A stretch of DNA of 64,000 nucleotides, taken from positions 62,001-126,000 of the forward strand of contig NZ_UCOB01000023.1 in the NCBI RefSeq assembly GCF_900474295.1, written 5' to 3'. Of this stretch, positions 9,339 through 18,003 are shown one piece after another. The position numbers and the translations under genes were made by a program. The stretch is from Synechococcus sp. UW140. Its GTDB lineage: Bacteria; Cyanobacteriota; Cyanobacteriia; PCC-6307; Cyanobiaceae. The notes under the pieces are model-generated. The model did no database searches, had not been told where the DNA came from, and saw nothing but the letters and a program-made list of their open reading frames with translations. Within the stretch, counting starts at the first letter, position 1. Every line of letters begins with the position of its first letter.

Positions 9339-10271
9339 TCAGACGCCTTCAGCAGCCTGCACTTTCTCCACCTGTCTCTTCTTCAGCACCAGCATGATCT
9401 GGGCAAGGGCTACGGCCGCAAAGAAGGCGAGCAGGCCGTAGATGCGAACCGGGTTCTGCAGAACAACTTCTGCATCGAGCTGGCCGAAGCCTCCCACATT
9501 GGGATCATTGGTGAGGGCAGCACCTGCTTCCACTTGATCACCCACTGCAACAGCGAGTTCGGGGCCCACAGGAATGGTCTCAGTGGTGGTGTTGCCGTCA
9601 GCCGTCTCAATGGTCACCAAGCTTGCACCGTTGTCACCAGGCTCAATCGAGGCAATGCGGCCCTCAGTAGTGGCTGTGAAGAGGGTGTTGTTGGTTTTTT
9701 CACCGGTGGGGTACACCTGGCCACGGCCACGGTTGCCGCCAACGTGGATTTGATATTTGCCGAACTGAATGCTGCTATCGGTTGAGGGGTCTGGAGAAAG
9801 GATCGGGAACACGATTTCCTGATTCTGATCGCCAGGGATTGGCCCCACCAGAAGGATGTTGGGTTGATCGTCGCTGTACTGACTGAAGTACACCCCTTCA
9901 GTTTCTTCTTTGATCTCGTCGGTCCAACGGTCCTGCGGTGCAAGGGTGAAACCATCGGGAAGCATCACCACAGCGCCGACTTGGAGCGGCACCTGGCTGC
10001 CATCAGCACCGACTTCCTGCAGGCCTGACTGATAAGGAACCTTCACAACAGCTTTGAACACACTGTCGGGAAGCACCGATTGGGGCACCTCAGCTTGGGT
10101 GAGCTTGTTGGCGAGGTGGCAGTTTGCGCAAACGATCTTGCCCGTGGCTTCCCGGGGACTGTCGTAGTTCTGCTGAGCCCAGAAGGGGTAAGCCCAGGAT
10201 GCGGTGGGGGCCGTGAGCACGGCCATTCCCATGATCAGGGCTGCGAGAAGAGGTGAGAGGAGGCGACGCAT
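9339..10271 (-). CDS. petA: Apocytochrome f, cytochrome b6f complex
   Basis: This 310-residue protein is the c-type cytochrome that carries electrons from the Rieske centre to plastocyanin or cytochrome c6 in thylakoids. The signal peptide ends at [16 protein letters not shown], so Tyr becomes the mature N-terminus and axial haem ligand. The haem site CANCH follows at about residue 48. The large lumenal beta domain ends in a single membrane helix (about 270-290) and a short basic stromal tail ([11 protein letters not shown]). It lies 43 bases downstream of petC, the usual cyanobacterial petCA order. Confidence 0.98.
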   Translation of the reverse strand: MRRLLSPLLAALIMGMAVLTAPTASWAYPFWAQQNYDSPREATGKIVCANCHLANKLTQAEVPQSVLPDSVFKAVVKVPYQSGLQEVGADGSQVPLQVGAVVMLPDGFTLAPQDRWTDEIKEETEGVYFSQYSDDQPNILLVGPIPGDQNQEIVFPILSPDPSTDSSIQFGKYQIHVGGNRGRGQVYPTGEKTNNTLFTATTEGRIASIEPGDNGASLVTIETADGNTTTETIPVGPELAVAVGDQVEAGAALTNDPNVGGFGQLDAEVVLQNPVRIYGLLAFFAAVALAQIMLVLKKRQVEKVQAAEGV

Positions 10272-10314
10272 GGAGGACGAGGAGCGGGGTGGGATGGGAG
10301 GACGGCTGGGTTGA

Positions 10315-10851
10315 TCAGGCCCACCAGGGCTTCTCGCCCGTGCGGAAGTCGGTTTCGGTCCACTGGCTCACGAACACGTTGTCGTTCTCGACACTCACGT
10401 TCGCCAGGGCCAGAGAAAGGGGAGCAGGACCACGCACCACCTTGCCGGTGGCGTCGTACTGGCTGCCGTGGCACGGGCACATGAATTTGTTGGCACCGCT
10501 GTTCCAAGGCACGACACAGCCAAGATGGGTGCAGATGGCATTGATCCCGTAACTGCCGATGGCGTCATCGCCTTCGACGATCAGATAGGTGGGGTCACCT
10601 TTGAGGCCCTGCACCAGGCTGCGGTCGCCGCTGGGGTGGCTGTTCAGCCATCCGGAGGCGGTGACAGCGTTGCCCAGTTCATCCTTGGCACTGGTTCCAC
10701 CACCACTACCTGCGGCCCGGGGAGGGATGAAGTAGTTGGCAACCGGATAGAGAGCACCCAGGGCAACGCCAGTCACGGAGCCGAATGTCAGCAGATTCAT
10801 GAACTGCCGACGACCCATTCCGGGCACATCGCTCGAGGAGGCTTGGGTCAT
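10315..10851 (-). CDS. petC: Cytochrome b6f Rieske iron-sulfur subunit
   Basis: This 178-residue Rieske protein binds a [2Fe-2S] cluster through [10 protein letters not shown] (about residue 106) and CPCHGSQYD (about residue 126). The N-terminal [22 protein letters not shown] is an uncleaved twin-arginine signal/anchor followed by a glycine-rich hinge (AAGSGGG). Export of the folded, cluster-loaded protein therefore needs the Tat system, and tatC lies one gene away. It is divergent from the DUF3067 gene with only 23 bases between start codons, so the promoters must overlap coding sequence. Confidence 0.98.
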   Translation of the reverse strand: MTQASSSDVPGMGRRQFMNLLTFGSVTGVALGALYPVANYFIPPRAAGSGGGTSAKDELGNAVTASGWLNSHPSGDRSLVQGLKGDPTYLIVEGDDAIGSYGINAICTHLGCVVPWNSGANKFMCPCHGSQYDATGKVVRGPAPLSLALANVSVENDNVFVSQWTETDFRTGEKPWWA

Positions 10852-10874
10852 GGCGGGTGATCAACCGTCACTGA

Positions 10875-11300
10875 ATGGCGATCATTATGGACGCTAAAGG
10901 TCCCGTCACACTTTGCGACGACAGGGCTTTACCGATTGTTCTTTCTTGCGATTCCGTGCTTGACGTTCGTGCTGGAGAGGCTCAAAGCCCCCTGACCGTC
11001 GATGAGGTGATTGGCTGCTTACAGCAGCGCTGGCAGGCGAGTTACGACCTTCAGCTGGTCGTTCGTAGGGGGCGTCTTTACCTCCATGTGATGTGGGCGT
11101 ATCTCGAGCAGCAGTCGTTCCCCCTCGACGAAAACGCCTATCGGGAGCACATCGCTGAGGTGATTGATGTTGTGAATCGTTTAGCTCAGGCGCAGGTGGT
11201 ACGCGAGTGGTTGGCCACGACTCGCGATCGCCCTCGCCTCGGAAAGGCCCTCAGCCTGCCGCTTCAGGGGGGGGAGCGTCTGGAGGAGTTTGTGCTCTGA
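10875..11300 (+). CDS. DUF3067 family protein
   Basis: This is a conserved cyanobacterial/plastid-lineage protein of unknown function. The conserved core runs from PLTVDEVIGCLQQRWQASYD to about residue 115, is rich in aromatic residues (LYLHVMWAYLEQQSFPLDE) and has no membrane helix. The annotated frame opens with about 30 residues that look non-conserved. A GTG at 10956 (VLDVRAGE) is a plausible true start. It is wedged between petC and tatC, reading toward tatC and overlapping its 3' end by 50 bases. The context suggests b6f or Tat-related work, but that is inference only. Confidence 0.75.
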   Translation: MAIIMDAKGPVTLCDDRALPIVLSCDSVLDVRAGEAQSPLTVDEVIGCLQQRWQASYDLQLVVRRGRLYLHVMWAYLEQQSFPLDENAYREHIAEVIDVVNRLAQAQVVREWLATTRDRPRLGKALSLPLQGGERLEEFVL

Positions 11301-11985
11301 ATCTCTCGGTGAGGGCCACCAGGCCCACGCCGATGAGGAACAGCGCCGTGATCGCTCCCGCCAGTAACAGCATCGTGATCGGATCGGTGGAAGGAGTGAG
11401 CACGGCCCCAGCCAGGGATGCCGACAGCACAACCCAGCGCCAGGCCGCCAGCATTGATTTCCAGTTGATCAGCCCAAACAATCCGAGCAGCAGTTGCAGC
11501 ACAGGCAGTTGGAAGGCGAGACCTGTCGCCAGCATCAGCAGCAGCACGAAGTCGAGGTAGCGCTCGATCGACCAGAGCGGTTCCACGACATCGGCGCCAT
11601 AGCTCACCAAGAAGCGCAGGGCCGCAGGCACGAGTGCCCACCAGGCAAAGGCCAATCCCCCCAGAAACAGCACTGCCGAGCCAGCCACGGCTGGAGCGAT
11701 GAGCCGGCGTTCATTGCGCGTGAGGCCGGGGAGCACAAAGGCCAGTCCCTGATAGAGCACATAGGGCAGTGCCAGGGTGAGGCCGGCGTAGCCGGCCACC
11801 TTGAAGGAGACGAACAGAAATTCCCCAGGTGCGAGTTGGAGAAAATGGATCGAGCCGGCCGGTTCCTCCAGGAGCCGCACTAGGGGCTTCACCGCTACCA
11901 GGCAGGCGATCGCTGCCAGCACCACCGCAAGCAGGCTGCGCAGGACGCGTTGGCGCAGTTCCTCGAGATGGTCCAGCAGAGGCAT
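11251..11985 (-). CDS. tatC: Sec-independent protein translocase TatC
   Basis: This is the 244-residue polytopic receptor of the twin-arginine pathway, with six membrane helices. The N-terminal LLDHLEELRQRVLRSLL is the conserved Tat-signal-binding segment. A first periplasmic loop with P-x-E-F (QLAPGEFLFVSFK) and the FEL/FQLPVL region (about residue 158) also fit. The chosen ATG leaves almost no cytosolic tail. The frame is open upstream with a Pro-rich stretch back to the stop of the NFACT gene, but contains no ATG, GTG or TTG that I could find, so this start stands. Likely cargo includes PetC and the PhoX-type protein at 49.6 kb. Confidence 0.93.
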   Translation of the reverse strand: MPLLDHLEELRQRVLRSLLAVVLAAIACLVAVKPLVRLLEEPAGSIHFLQLAPGEFLFVSFKVAGYAGLTLALPYVLYQGLAFVLPGLTRNERRLIAPAVAGSAVLFLGGLAFAWWALVPAALRFLVSYGADVVEPLWSIERYLDFVLLLMLATGLAFQLPVLQLLLGLFGLINWKSMLAAWRWVVLSASLAGAVLTPSTDPITMLLLAGAITALFLIGVGLVALTERFRAQTPPDAPPPEAAG

Positions 11986-12120
11986 CTCTTTATCCGCCGG
12001 TAGATACGACCCCCCGGAGCGACCGATCTGGATCGGCGGAGGAGGTTCGAGCGGCGTAGGGATGACGTCCGGCTGATCAATCGGTTCGGGAGGGCTCAGA
12101 AAGACGTGCCTGTTCTGGCT

Positions 12121-13854
12121 TCAGGCTAGAAGTTCTCCGGCTTGGAGCTGTCGCTCAGCGCGCTCAGGTTCGGCCCAACGCACAGTGCCACCGCGGTGGC
12201 GCACTGTGCCGGGCCCAGCCCCAACAATGCGCTGTAGTTGCTCCACCGGCACCATCACCACCGCCACGCGACGGTTGCCGCGTGCTCGGCTGAATAGGGC
12301 TGCAAGATCAGCCGCCAGGATGAGGTCGGCTTCATCTGCCAGGCCGGTAGACGCCTTCAGCACAACGTGGCTGCCTGGACATTCCTGGGCGTGGAACCAA
12401 AGATCGCCTGGCTTGGCTTGGCGCAGGCTGATCCAGTCGTTCTGTCGGTGGTTGCGGCCCACTTGGATCGTCAGACCTCCTGGTGAGAGCAGTTCCAATG
12501 GCTGGGGCTGGAGCGCTGGTCGGAGTGCCCCCTGGCGGCGGCCACGTCGCCGCTGAGAGGTCAACAGTTCCTGCGCCTCGAGACGCAGCTCATCCAGGCG
12601 CTTCAATCGCTGCCTAGGGCAGTCCCAGTCTGCAGAAAGCACCTCCTCAAGGAAGGCCTCGCTGCCCTCGATCAAGGCCAGTCGTTGGCGATGGTGGCGC
12701 TGCCGTTCCTCCAGTTGAGGCACTGACCGTCGCAGTTTGCGTGCGCGTCGGTAAAGCTTCTGTGCCTGATCAATCTGGTCGCGACTGGGAGCCGGCAGAC
12801 ACAGCAGGGCATCCGCTTGCTGTTGCAGCTCCGCCGCAGAGTTGGTGGCTTGCATTTTGGAGTTCTGATCAAGCAGAAGCCTCTCTTCCCGGCGTCTGGC
12901 CTGGAGGAGCTGCTGGCGCAGCTCCTCGCTTTGACGTTCCAGTTCTCGGGCCTGCAGCTGATCGCTGTAGTAGCAACCGAGCGTCAGGCTCAGGGGTGGT
13001 TCTTTTTGGGTTGAGGTCGTTAATGGCACTGCGGTCGCTCCCCACACGCGATAGCTATTCGTTGCGGTGGAGATGTGGAGGCTGAAGCTGGTCTCGTCCA
13101 GGCAGTGCAGCCACTGCTGCCAGCGTTCATGCAGTTGTTTCCATTGCCTCTGATCAATCTGTTGGACAGGAGTGTTGAGAAGAGGGCTGGTAGCACTGGG
13201 GGCATCTGCGGCCAGTTGTCGTGCCAACGCCGGACTGATGCCCTGGTAGGCCTGGGGCAAGGCTTTGGCTAGGGGAACCGGGAGCAGGCTCAGCCGTTTT
13301 TTCCAACGCGCGAAGTCTTCATCCTTCTGCGGTGGACTGCTTTGCAGTGGTGGGGGTGGCACGTAGTCATCACCGGTGCCGATGGGTCGTACCCGCGATT
13401 GATGATCCCTCACCTGGCGGCCCAGAGCGATGACCCGATTGCGTTCATCAAGGAGCAGCAGGTTGCTGTGGCGGCCCATCAGCTCCAGGACAAGACGTCG
13501 TTGCACGGGATTGCCGGGCCGACTGGCAAATCCGAAGCGCACCACCCGTTCGAATCCCTCCTGCTCCATCTCGACCAGAGCGAGCTGGCGAAGACTGTGC
13601 TGGCTCTGTTGCGCCAAGGTGCTGCCGCTGCCGTTCCTGGGTGGTGGCGGAATCTGTACCAGCCGGGGGCAGTCGGCGCGCCAGCTCAGCTCAAGCCACA
13701 CCATGCCCTGCAGCGTGCGGAAACCGAGTTGGAGGGTCTGGCTATCAGGCTGCTGGGCTTTCTCGAATCGACTCGGCAGCATGCGTCCGCGCAGATCGTT
13801 CACCACCGCCAGCAGGGTGGTGACGTCCATGACCTGTGGCGAAGGCGTGCCCAT
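12121..13854 (-). CDS. NFACT family protein (Rqc2/RqcH-like, FbpA-type)
   Basis: This 577-residue protein has the NFACT-N domain (from MDVTTLLAVVNDLRG), a long coiled-coil middle (about 300-430, many Arg, Gln and Leu) and a C-terminal NFACT-R domain. The last contains GGLTIQVGRNHRQNDWISLRQAKPGDLWFHAQECPGSHVVLK. This family includes bacterial RqcH, which binds stalled 50S subunits and directs Ala-tail addition. The core motifs suggest the same role here, although older annotations call it fibronectin-binding. The ATG at 13830 (MDVTT) is a credible alternative start. It is divergent from gmk. Confidence 0.85.
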   Translation of the reverse strand: MGTPSPQVMDVTTLLAVVNDLRGRMLPSRFEKAQQPDSQTLQLGFRTLQGMVWLELSWRADCPRLVQIPPPPRNGSGSTLAQQSQHSLRQLALVEMEQEGFERVVRFGFASRPGNPVQRRLVLELMGRHSNLLLLDERNRVIALGRQVRDHQSRVRPIGTGDDYVPPPPLQSSPPQKDEDFARWKKRLSLLPVPLAKALPQAYQGISPALARQLAADAPSATSPLLNTPVQQIDQRQWKQLHERWQQWLHCLDETSFSLHISTATNSYRVWGATAVPLTTSTQKEPPLSLTLGCYYSDQLQARELERQSEELRQQLLQARRREERLLLDQNSKMQATNSAAELQQQADALLCLPAPSRDQIDQAQKLYRRARKLRRSVPQLEERQRHHRQRLALIEGSEAFLEEVLSADWDCPRQRLKRLDELRLEAQELLTSQRRRGRRQGALRPALQPQPLELLSPGGLTIQVGRNHRQNDWISLRQAKPGDLWFHAQECPGSHVVLKASTGLADEADLILAADLAALFSRARGNRRVAVVMVPVEQLQRIVGAGPGTVRHRGGTVRWAEPERAERQLQAGELLA

Positions 13855-13920
13855 CGTTGGGATGGTGGAACCTGCTGAGCAGGATGCCTTCCTACCCTGC
13901 GGGGTGACCGGAAGCGATTC

Positions 13921-14487
13921 ATGCCCCTATCCGAGACATGCGCAAGGCTCACGGTGTTGACCGGCCCCAGCGGCGTTGGCAAGGGCACTCTCGTGACCCG
14001 TTTACGGGAACGCCATCCTTCGCTGTGGTTGTCCGTGTCTGCTACGACGCGCTCTCCACGTGAGGGGGAGAAGGACGGTGTGCACTATTTCTTCCATCGT
14101 CGAGAGCAGTTTGATGCTCTGGTGGCGGAGGGAGGGTTGTTGGAGTGGGCTGAATTCGCCGGCAACTGTTATGGCACCCCCCGCCAGCCTGTGGAAGTCA
14201 GGTTGGCGGCTGGCTCGCCGGTGTTGTTGGAGATCGAGTTGGAGGGAGCTCGTCAGGTGCGTCGCACCTTTCCTGATGCGCAGCAGATTTTTTTAGCTCC
14301 CCCTAGCTTTCAGGTGCTTGAACAGCGCATCCGCGGCCGCGGCACCGATGCAGAAGAGGCGATCCAACGCCGTCTGGCCAGAGCGAAGCTGGAATTGGAG
14401 GCTCAGGGCGAATTTGATGCGGTCGTCATCAATGACGATCTCGATGTTGCTCTTGTTGCTCTGGAGAGCCTGATGGGTTTGGCTTGA
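13921..14487 (+). CDS. gmk: Guanylate kinase
   Basis: This 188-residue enzyme phosphorylates GMP to GDP with ATP. The P-loop [10 protein letters not shown] is at about residue 14. GMP-binding [19 protein letters not shown] follows at about residue 40, and the LID-region arginines ([17 protein letters not shown]) at about residue 136. Length and domain order are normal. The start ATG follows the divergent NFACT gene by 66 bases. A perfect hairpin with U-tracts on both sides about 100 bases after its stop would end both this transcript and the facing psaFJ transcript. Confidence 0.96.
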   Translation: MPLSETCARLTVLTGPSGVGKGTLVTRLRERHPSLWLSVSATTRSPREGEKDGVHYFFHRREQFDALVAEGGLLEWAEFAGNCYGTPRQPVEVRLAAGSPVLLEIELEGARQVRRTFPDAQQIFLAPPSFQVLEQRIRGRGTDAEEAIQRRLARAKLELEAQGEFDAVVINDDLDVALVALESLMGLA

Positions 14488-14590
14488 CTTGAGCGGAAGG
14501 CTGTTGTCGATGAACCTCGTTGTCGATGACAGCTCTTTGCTGCTCAACCCGTGTTGCCGACTAGGACTGTCGATGCGATGAAAAGGCATC

Positions 14591-14619
14591 AAAAAAGGAG
14601 GCCAAAGGCCTCCTTTTTT
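14591..14619. terminator. Bidirectional intrinsic terminator between gmk and psaJ
   Basis: A perfect 13-base inverted repeat (AAAAAAGGAGGCC / GGCCTCCTTTTTT) encloses a three-base AAA loop. The A-run on one arm and T-run on the other make it work as a rho-independent terminator on both strands, placed between converging gmk and psaJ. Confidence 0.93.
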
Positions 14620-14636
14620 GATGGATTGTTCTCCAA

Positions 14637-14753
14637 TCACATGGGGTGGAAAAGGAGATCGGGAAAGAAGCGGTTCCACTCAATCAGGATGCCTGCGGTG
14701 AGGGTGAACCAGATGGCGGCAACCACGGGAGCGGTGGTGAGAAATTTCTGCAT
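14637..14753 (-). CDS. psaJ: Photosystem I subunit IX PsaJ
   Basis: This is a 38-residue single-helix thylakoid protein that begins [20 protein letters not shown] and continues with [18 protein letters not shown]. That is a textbook PsaJ: a hydrophobic helix followed by the conserved E-x-N-R-F-x-P-D segment, whose Glu and Arg contact PSI chlorophylls and PsaF. It is too short for most ORF callers. It follows psaF by 45 bases on the same strand (psaFJ operon) and is closed by the bidirectional terminator 18 bases downstream. Confidence 0.97.
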   Translation of the reverse strand: MQKFLTTAPVVAAIWFTLTAGILIEWNRFFPDLLFHPM

Positions 14754-14798
14754 CGGAATTCAGTTGTTGAAAACGAGTGAAGTGATCTTGAGAGAGGC

Positions 14799-15278
14799 TC
14801 AGCGAGGTGAGACGGTCACCTTGTCGTCGCTTTCAAGCAGCTTGCCGCTGGTGAATTCGGCGAAGGCAGCCAGAGGCCAGGAAGCAGCAGCGATACAGCT
14901 CTTAAGGGCGAGCTTGAGATCGATCTGGATTTCCTTGGTGTATTGCTCTTTGGTGCCACGAGTGGCTTTGAGATACTCACGCCCGGCCCAGCCGATGCAT
15001 CCGGTGATGTAGAGGAACATCAGGCCTGGATACACAAAGTCACCAGCGTGGCTAAAGCGGCCGTCAACAATCAGATGGGGAAGACCATCTTCACCACAAA
15101 CTGCTTGGCTGTACATCTCGAAGCGGGCTTTGGCCTGCGGGGTGGCAGCTGCACTGGCACGCTGCTGGAAACGGGCACTTTCGGAGCAGGGAGTCAGACC
15201 TGCCACATCAGCCTTGGCAACTGGGGCGAAGCCGAAGACAAGAAGGGCCGAAAGCGCAAGGGCAAAGAGACGACGCAT
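14799..15278 (-). CDS. psaF: Photosystem I reaction centre subunit III PsaF
   Basis: This 159-residue protein has a lumen-targeting signal peptide (cleavage after APVAKA, about residue 23). The mature part begins DVAGLTPCSESARFQQRA and keeps two cysteines (C32 and the later AVCGEDG) that form the lumenal disulfide. The helical segment FVYPGLMFLYITGCIGWAGREYL anchors it beside PsaJ. PsaF helps plastocyanin or cytochrome c6 docking in algae and stabilises the PSI edge in cyanobacteria. It is divergent from tsaD with about 77 bases of shared upstream sequence. Confidence 0.97.
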   Translation of the reverse strand: MRRLFALALSALLVFGFAPVAKADVAGLTPCSESARFQQRASAAATPQAKARFEMYSQAVCGEDGLPHLIVDGRFSHAGDFVYPGLMFLYITGCIGWAGREYLKATRGTKEQYTKEIQIDLKLALKSCIAAASWPLAAFAEFTSGKLLESDDKVTVSPR

Positions 15279-15355
15279 CGGAAGGAATCCTGATTAAGCC
15301 TGCCCCGAAACGGCAGGATGTCACATGCGGACACTAGGGGAGGCTCCCCAGCCAA

Positions 15356-16426
15356 ATGACAACGGTGCTGGCCCTCGAAACAAGTTGTGACGAGTCAGCT
15401 GCTGCGATCGTGCGCCGGAGCGGCAGAGGAATGGAGGTGCTTGCCCATGGCATCGCCTCCCAGGTTGAGGAACATGCCCAGTGGGGTGGGGTGGTACCGG
15501 AAATTGCATCCCGCAGGCATGTTGAAGCCTTGCCCCATCTTGTGGAGGCGGCCTTGTCAGAGGCTGACGTGGCCTTTGATCAGCTCGATGCGGTGGCGGC
15601 CACCGTGGCTCCGGGGCTGGTGGGTGCCCTGATGGTTGGCTCGGTGACAGCGCGCAGCCTGGCTGTGTTGCACCAACGGCCGTTTCTTGCGATTCACCAT
15701 CTCGAGGCCCATCTCGCTTCAGTGCAACTGGCGCCCGATCCACCCAATCCTCCTTACTTGGTGCTGCTGGTGAGCGGAGGCCATACGGAACTGATCCGTG
15801 TCGATGCTGATGGGGGGATGCTGCGGCTCGGCCGCAGTCACGATGACGCGGCTGGAGAGGCTTTCGACAAAGTGGCCCGCTTGCTGGGCCTGACCTATCC
15901 GGGAGGGCCTGCGATCCAGGCGTTGGCAGAAACAGGGGATCCCCGCCGCTTCGCCCTGCCCAAGGGGCGTGTGAAGCGGCCAGAGGGGGGCTTTTATCCC
16001 TATGACTTCTCTTTCAGTGGTCTTAAAACAGCAATGCTTCGCCAGGTGGAGGGATTGCGAGACCTGGCGGATCCGCTGCCCCTTGCTGATCTGGCTGCCA
16101 GTTTCGAGCAGGTGGTGGCAGATGTTCTGGTTGACCGCAGCCTGCGCTGTTGCCGCGAGCTTGGCCTTCCACGCCTGGTGATGGTGGGAGGGGTGGCGGC
16201 CAACCGTCGTTTAAGGAGCCTGATGGAGCTCCGAGGCGGGAAGGACGGCGTCGACGTGTGCTGCGCGCCGCTCGCTTACTGCACGGACAACGCCGCCATG
16301 GTTGGAGCGGCCGCTTTGCAGCGTCTGTCTCTGGCGCCGCAAAAGAGTTCGATCTCGCTAGGGGTCTCCGCCCGCTGGCCGCTCGATCAGGCTTCTGCGC
16401 TGCAAGCGGAGGCGCCGCCGTTCTGA
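15356..16426 (+). CDS. tsaD: tRNA N6-adenosine threonylcarbamoyltransferase TsaD
   Basis: This 356-residue protein transfers the threonylcarbamoyl group from TC-AMP to A37 of ANN-decoding tRNAs, working with TsaB and TsaE. The N-terminal [14 protein letters not shown] is the ATPase-fold phosphate loop. The metal-binding HxxxH is in [10 protein letters not shown] (about residue 115), and [11 protein letters not shown] and the late CTDNAAMVG segment are also conserved. Length is standard. The hli gene follows 46 bases after its stop on the same strand. Confidence 0.97.
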   Translation: MTTVLALETSCDESAAAIVRRSGRGMEVLAHGIASQVEEHAQWGGVVPEIASRRHVEALPHLVEAALSEADVAFDQLDAVAATVAPGLVGALMVGSVTARSLAVLHQRPFLAIHHLEAHLASVQLAPDPPNPPYLVLLVSGGHTELIRVDADGGMLRLGRSHDDAAGEAFDKVARLLGLTYPGGPAIQALAETGDPRRFALPKGRVKRPEGGFYPYDFSFSGLKTAMLRQVEGLRDLADPLPLADLAASFEQVVADVLVDRSLRCCRELGLPRLVMVGGVAANRRLRSLMELRGGKDGVDVCCAPLAYCTDNAAMVGAAALQRLSLAPQKSSISLGVSARWPLDQASALQAEAPPF

Positions 16427-16472
16427 ACGGATTTTCCTTAACGTTGTTAGCAACAAAATTGCGGGCCGCCCC

Positions 16473-16661
16473 ATGGCAACTGAATCCGCTCCCGATGGCA
16501 GTTCTCTCCTGGAAGACGTGCCAAGTGATGAACTCAATGCCTGGCGTCGTGGCATTACTCCGCAAGCGGAGATCTGGAATGGCCGACTGGCCATGCTCGG
16601 CTTGTCGGTAGCCCTTGTTGTGCTTCTGATCGTGCGCCTATTCAGCAGCGGGTTGTCGTAA
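16473..16661 (+). CDS. hli: High-light-inducible protein (one-helix Chl-binding Hlip)
   Basis: This 62-residue thylakoid protein has one membrane helix carrying the chlorophyll-binding motif EIWNGRLAMLG (about residue 33), as in the LHC/ELIP superfamily. Hlips dimerise, bind chlorophyll and beta-carotene, and quench energy during chlorophyll recycling and photosystem assembly. The N-terminal 30 residues are soluble and acidic. The position just after tsaD could be an operon, but Hlips are usually induced separately by light stress. I did not identify an operator. Confidence 0.95.
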   Translation: MATESAPDGSSLLEDVPSDELNAWRRGITPQAEIWNGRLAMLGLSVALVVLLIVRLFSSGLS

Positions 16662-16676
16662 ACGCTCGCATTGCAA

Positions 16677-17945
16677 TCAACTCCTGCCCCTTAGGGCCTG
16701 AGCCAATTCATTCGGTTTGAGACTGACGGCGATTGCAGCTTCTCCTTCGACCCGGCCCGCCTCGACCAGCGCTTGTAAGGACTGGTTCAACGTGACCATG
16801 CCATCAAAGCTGCTGCGCTCCATGATTTCCTCAACGTCATCGAGAGCACCTCGCTGGATGTAGTCCCTGCAAGCGTCGGTGTTGATCAGGATGTCGTGAT
16901 AAGCCACGCGTTTGGCATCTGCCGAGCGGATCAGTCCCTGGGCAATCACACCCAGGAGCGACTCCGACAGGGCGCGACGCACACTCTCTTGTTCATCCGG
17001 GGGGTACATGCCCAGCACGCGCTCCACAGTTTTAACGGCGGAATTGGTGTGAAGGGTGCCGAACACCAGGTGACCGGTTTGGGAGGCTTCGAGGGCTGTG
17101 CTCAGGGTTTCGCGATCTCTGATCTCACCCACGAGGATCACATCCGGGTCTTCCCGCAGGGCTGCCCTTAGGGCGTTGTGAAATTTCAGCGTGTGTTGGC
17201 CCACCTCCCGATGGCGGATGAGCGATTGTCGGCTCTCGTGGACGAATTCCACCGGATCCTCGATCGTCAGGATGTGGCGTGTCTGGTGCCTGTTGATCCA
17301 GTCGATCATGGCGGCGAGGGTTGTGCTCTTGCCAGAGCCTGTGGGTCCTGTCACCAGTACTAGGCCCTTGGGGCGGGAGGCCAACCCCTGCAGTACCTCA
17401 GGAAGCTGAAGTTGTTCCAAGCTGAGGATCGTCTGGGGGATCAGCCGCAACACCATTGCCGGGCCTCGCAGTGAGTCCAGCAGGTTGATCCGCACCCTGA
17501 CGAAGGGGAAGGCATGAGATCCATCGAACTCTTTCGTGGTGGTGAAGGCGTCAATCTGCTGTGGGCTGAGGATTTCTTGCAGCCAGGCTTGAAACACTGC
17601 GGCGGTTGTCTCAGGCCACTCGGTGATCACCATCTCGCCGCGGGCCCTGTAGCGCGGCTGCTCCCCCACCCCGAGATGCACATCGGAGTGTCCGGCGTCA
17701 TGGGCGATGCGCACGATCGCCTCAAGGCTTGGACCACCGTTTGGCCCGGCGTTGGTCGCTGCTTGAGAGGGCGCGACCTGCGCTGCCGAGGACCCCAAAG
17801 GTGTGGCTTGCTCAGAGCTTGCATCGCCAAGGCTGCCGCTGTTGTCCTGGTCCGCGACCGGGCGCGGCGGAAGCGGTGGGAAGCCTGGTGGAAAAACCGG
17901 ACTGGTCACAGTGTCAGCAGAGCCTGATCTCTTCAGCTTCGCCAT
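16677..17945 (-). CDS. pilT: Type IV pilus retraction ATPase PilT
   Basis: This 422-residue hexameric ATPase powers type IV pilus retraction. A Pro/Ser-rich, poorly conserved N-terminal 70 residues precede the PAS-like domain (HDAGHSDVHLGVGEQPRYR). The ATPase core has Walker A GPTGSGKST (about residue 203), the Asp box LTIEDPVEFVH, Walker B PDVILVGEIRD and the His box GTLHTNSA. No other pil genes are in the window. In picocyanobacteria it would act with pilus genes elsewhere, for DNA uptake or buoyancy-related pili. It is convergent with hli, 15 bases apart. Confidence 0.93.
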   Translation of the reverse strand: MAKLKRSGSADTVTSPVFPPGFPPLPPRPVADQDNSGSLGDASSEQATPLGSSAAQVAPSQAATNAGPNGGPSLEAIVRIAHDAGHSDVHLGVGEQPRYRARGEMVITEWPETTAAVFQAWLQEILSPQQIDAFTTTKEFDGSHAFPFVRVRINLLDSLRGPAMVLRLIPQTILSLEQLQLPEVLQGLASRPKGLVLVTGPTGSGKSTTLAAMIDWINRHQTRHILTIEDPVEFVHESRQSLIRHREVGQHTLKFHNALRAALREDPDVILVGEIRDRETLSTALEASQTGHLVFGTLHTNSAVKTVERVLGMYPPDEQESVRRALSESLLGVIAQGLIRSADAKRVAYHDILINTDACRDYIQRGALDDVEEIMERSSFDGMVTLNQSLQALVEAGRVEGEAAIAVSLKPNELAQALRGRS

Positions 17946-18003
17946 GGCTGTGGATCTGGCAAGCAGGACTCGCTCTTAAACTGAGGCGATCGTTGAGGGA
18001 TGT

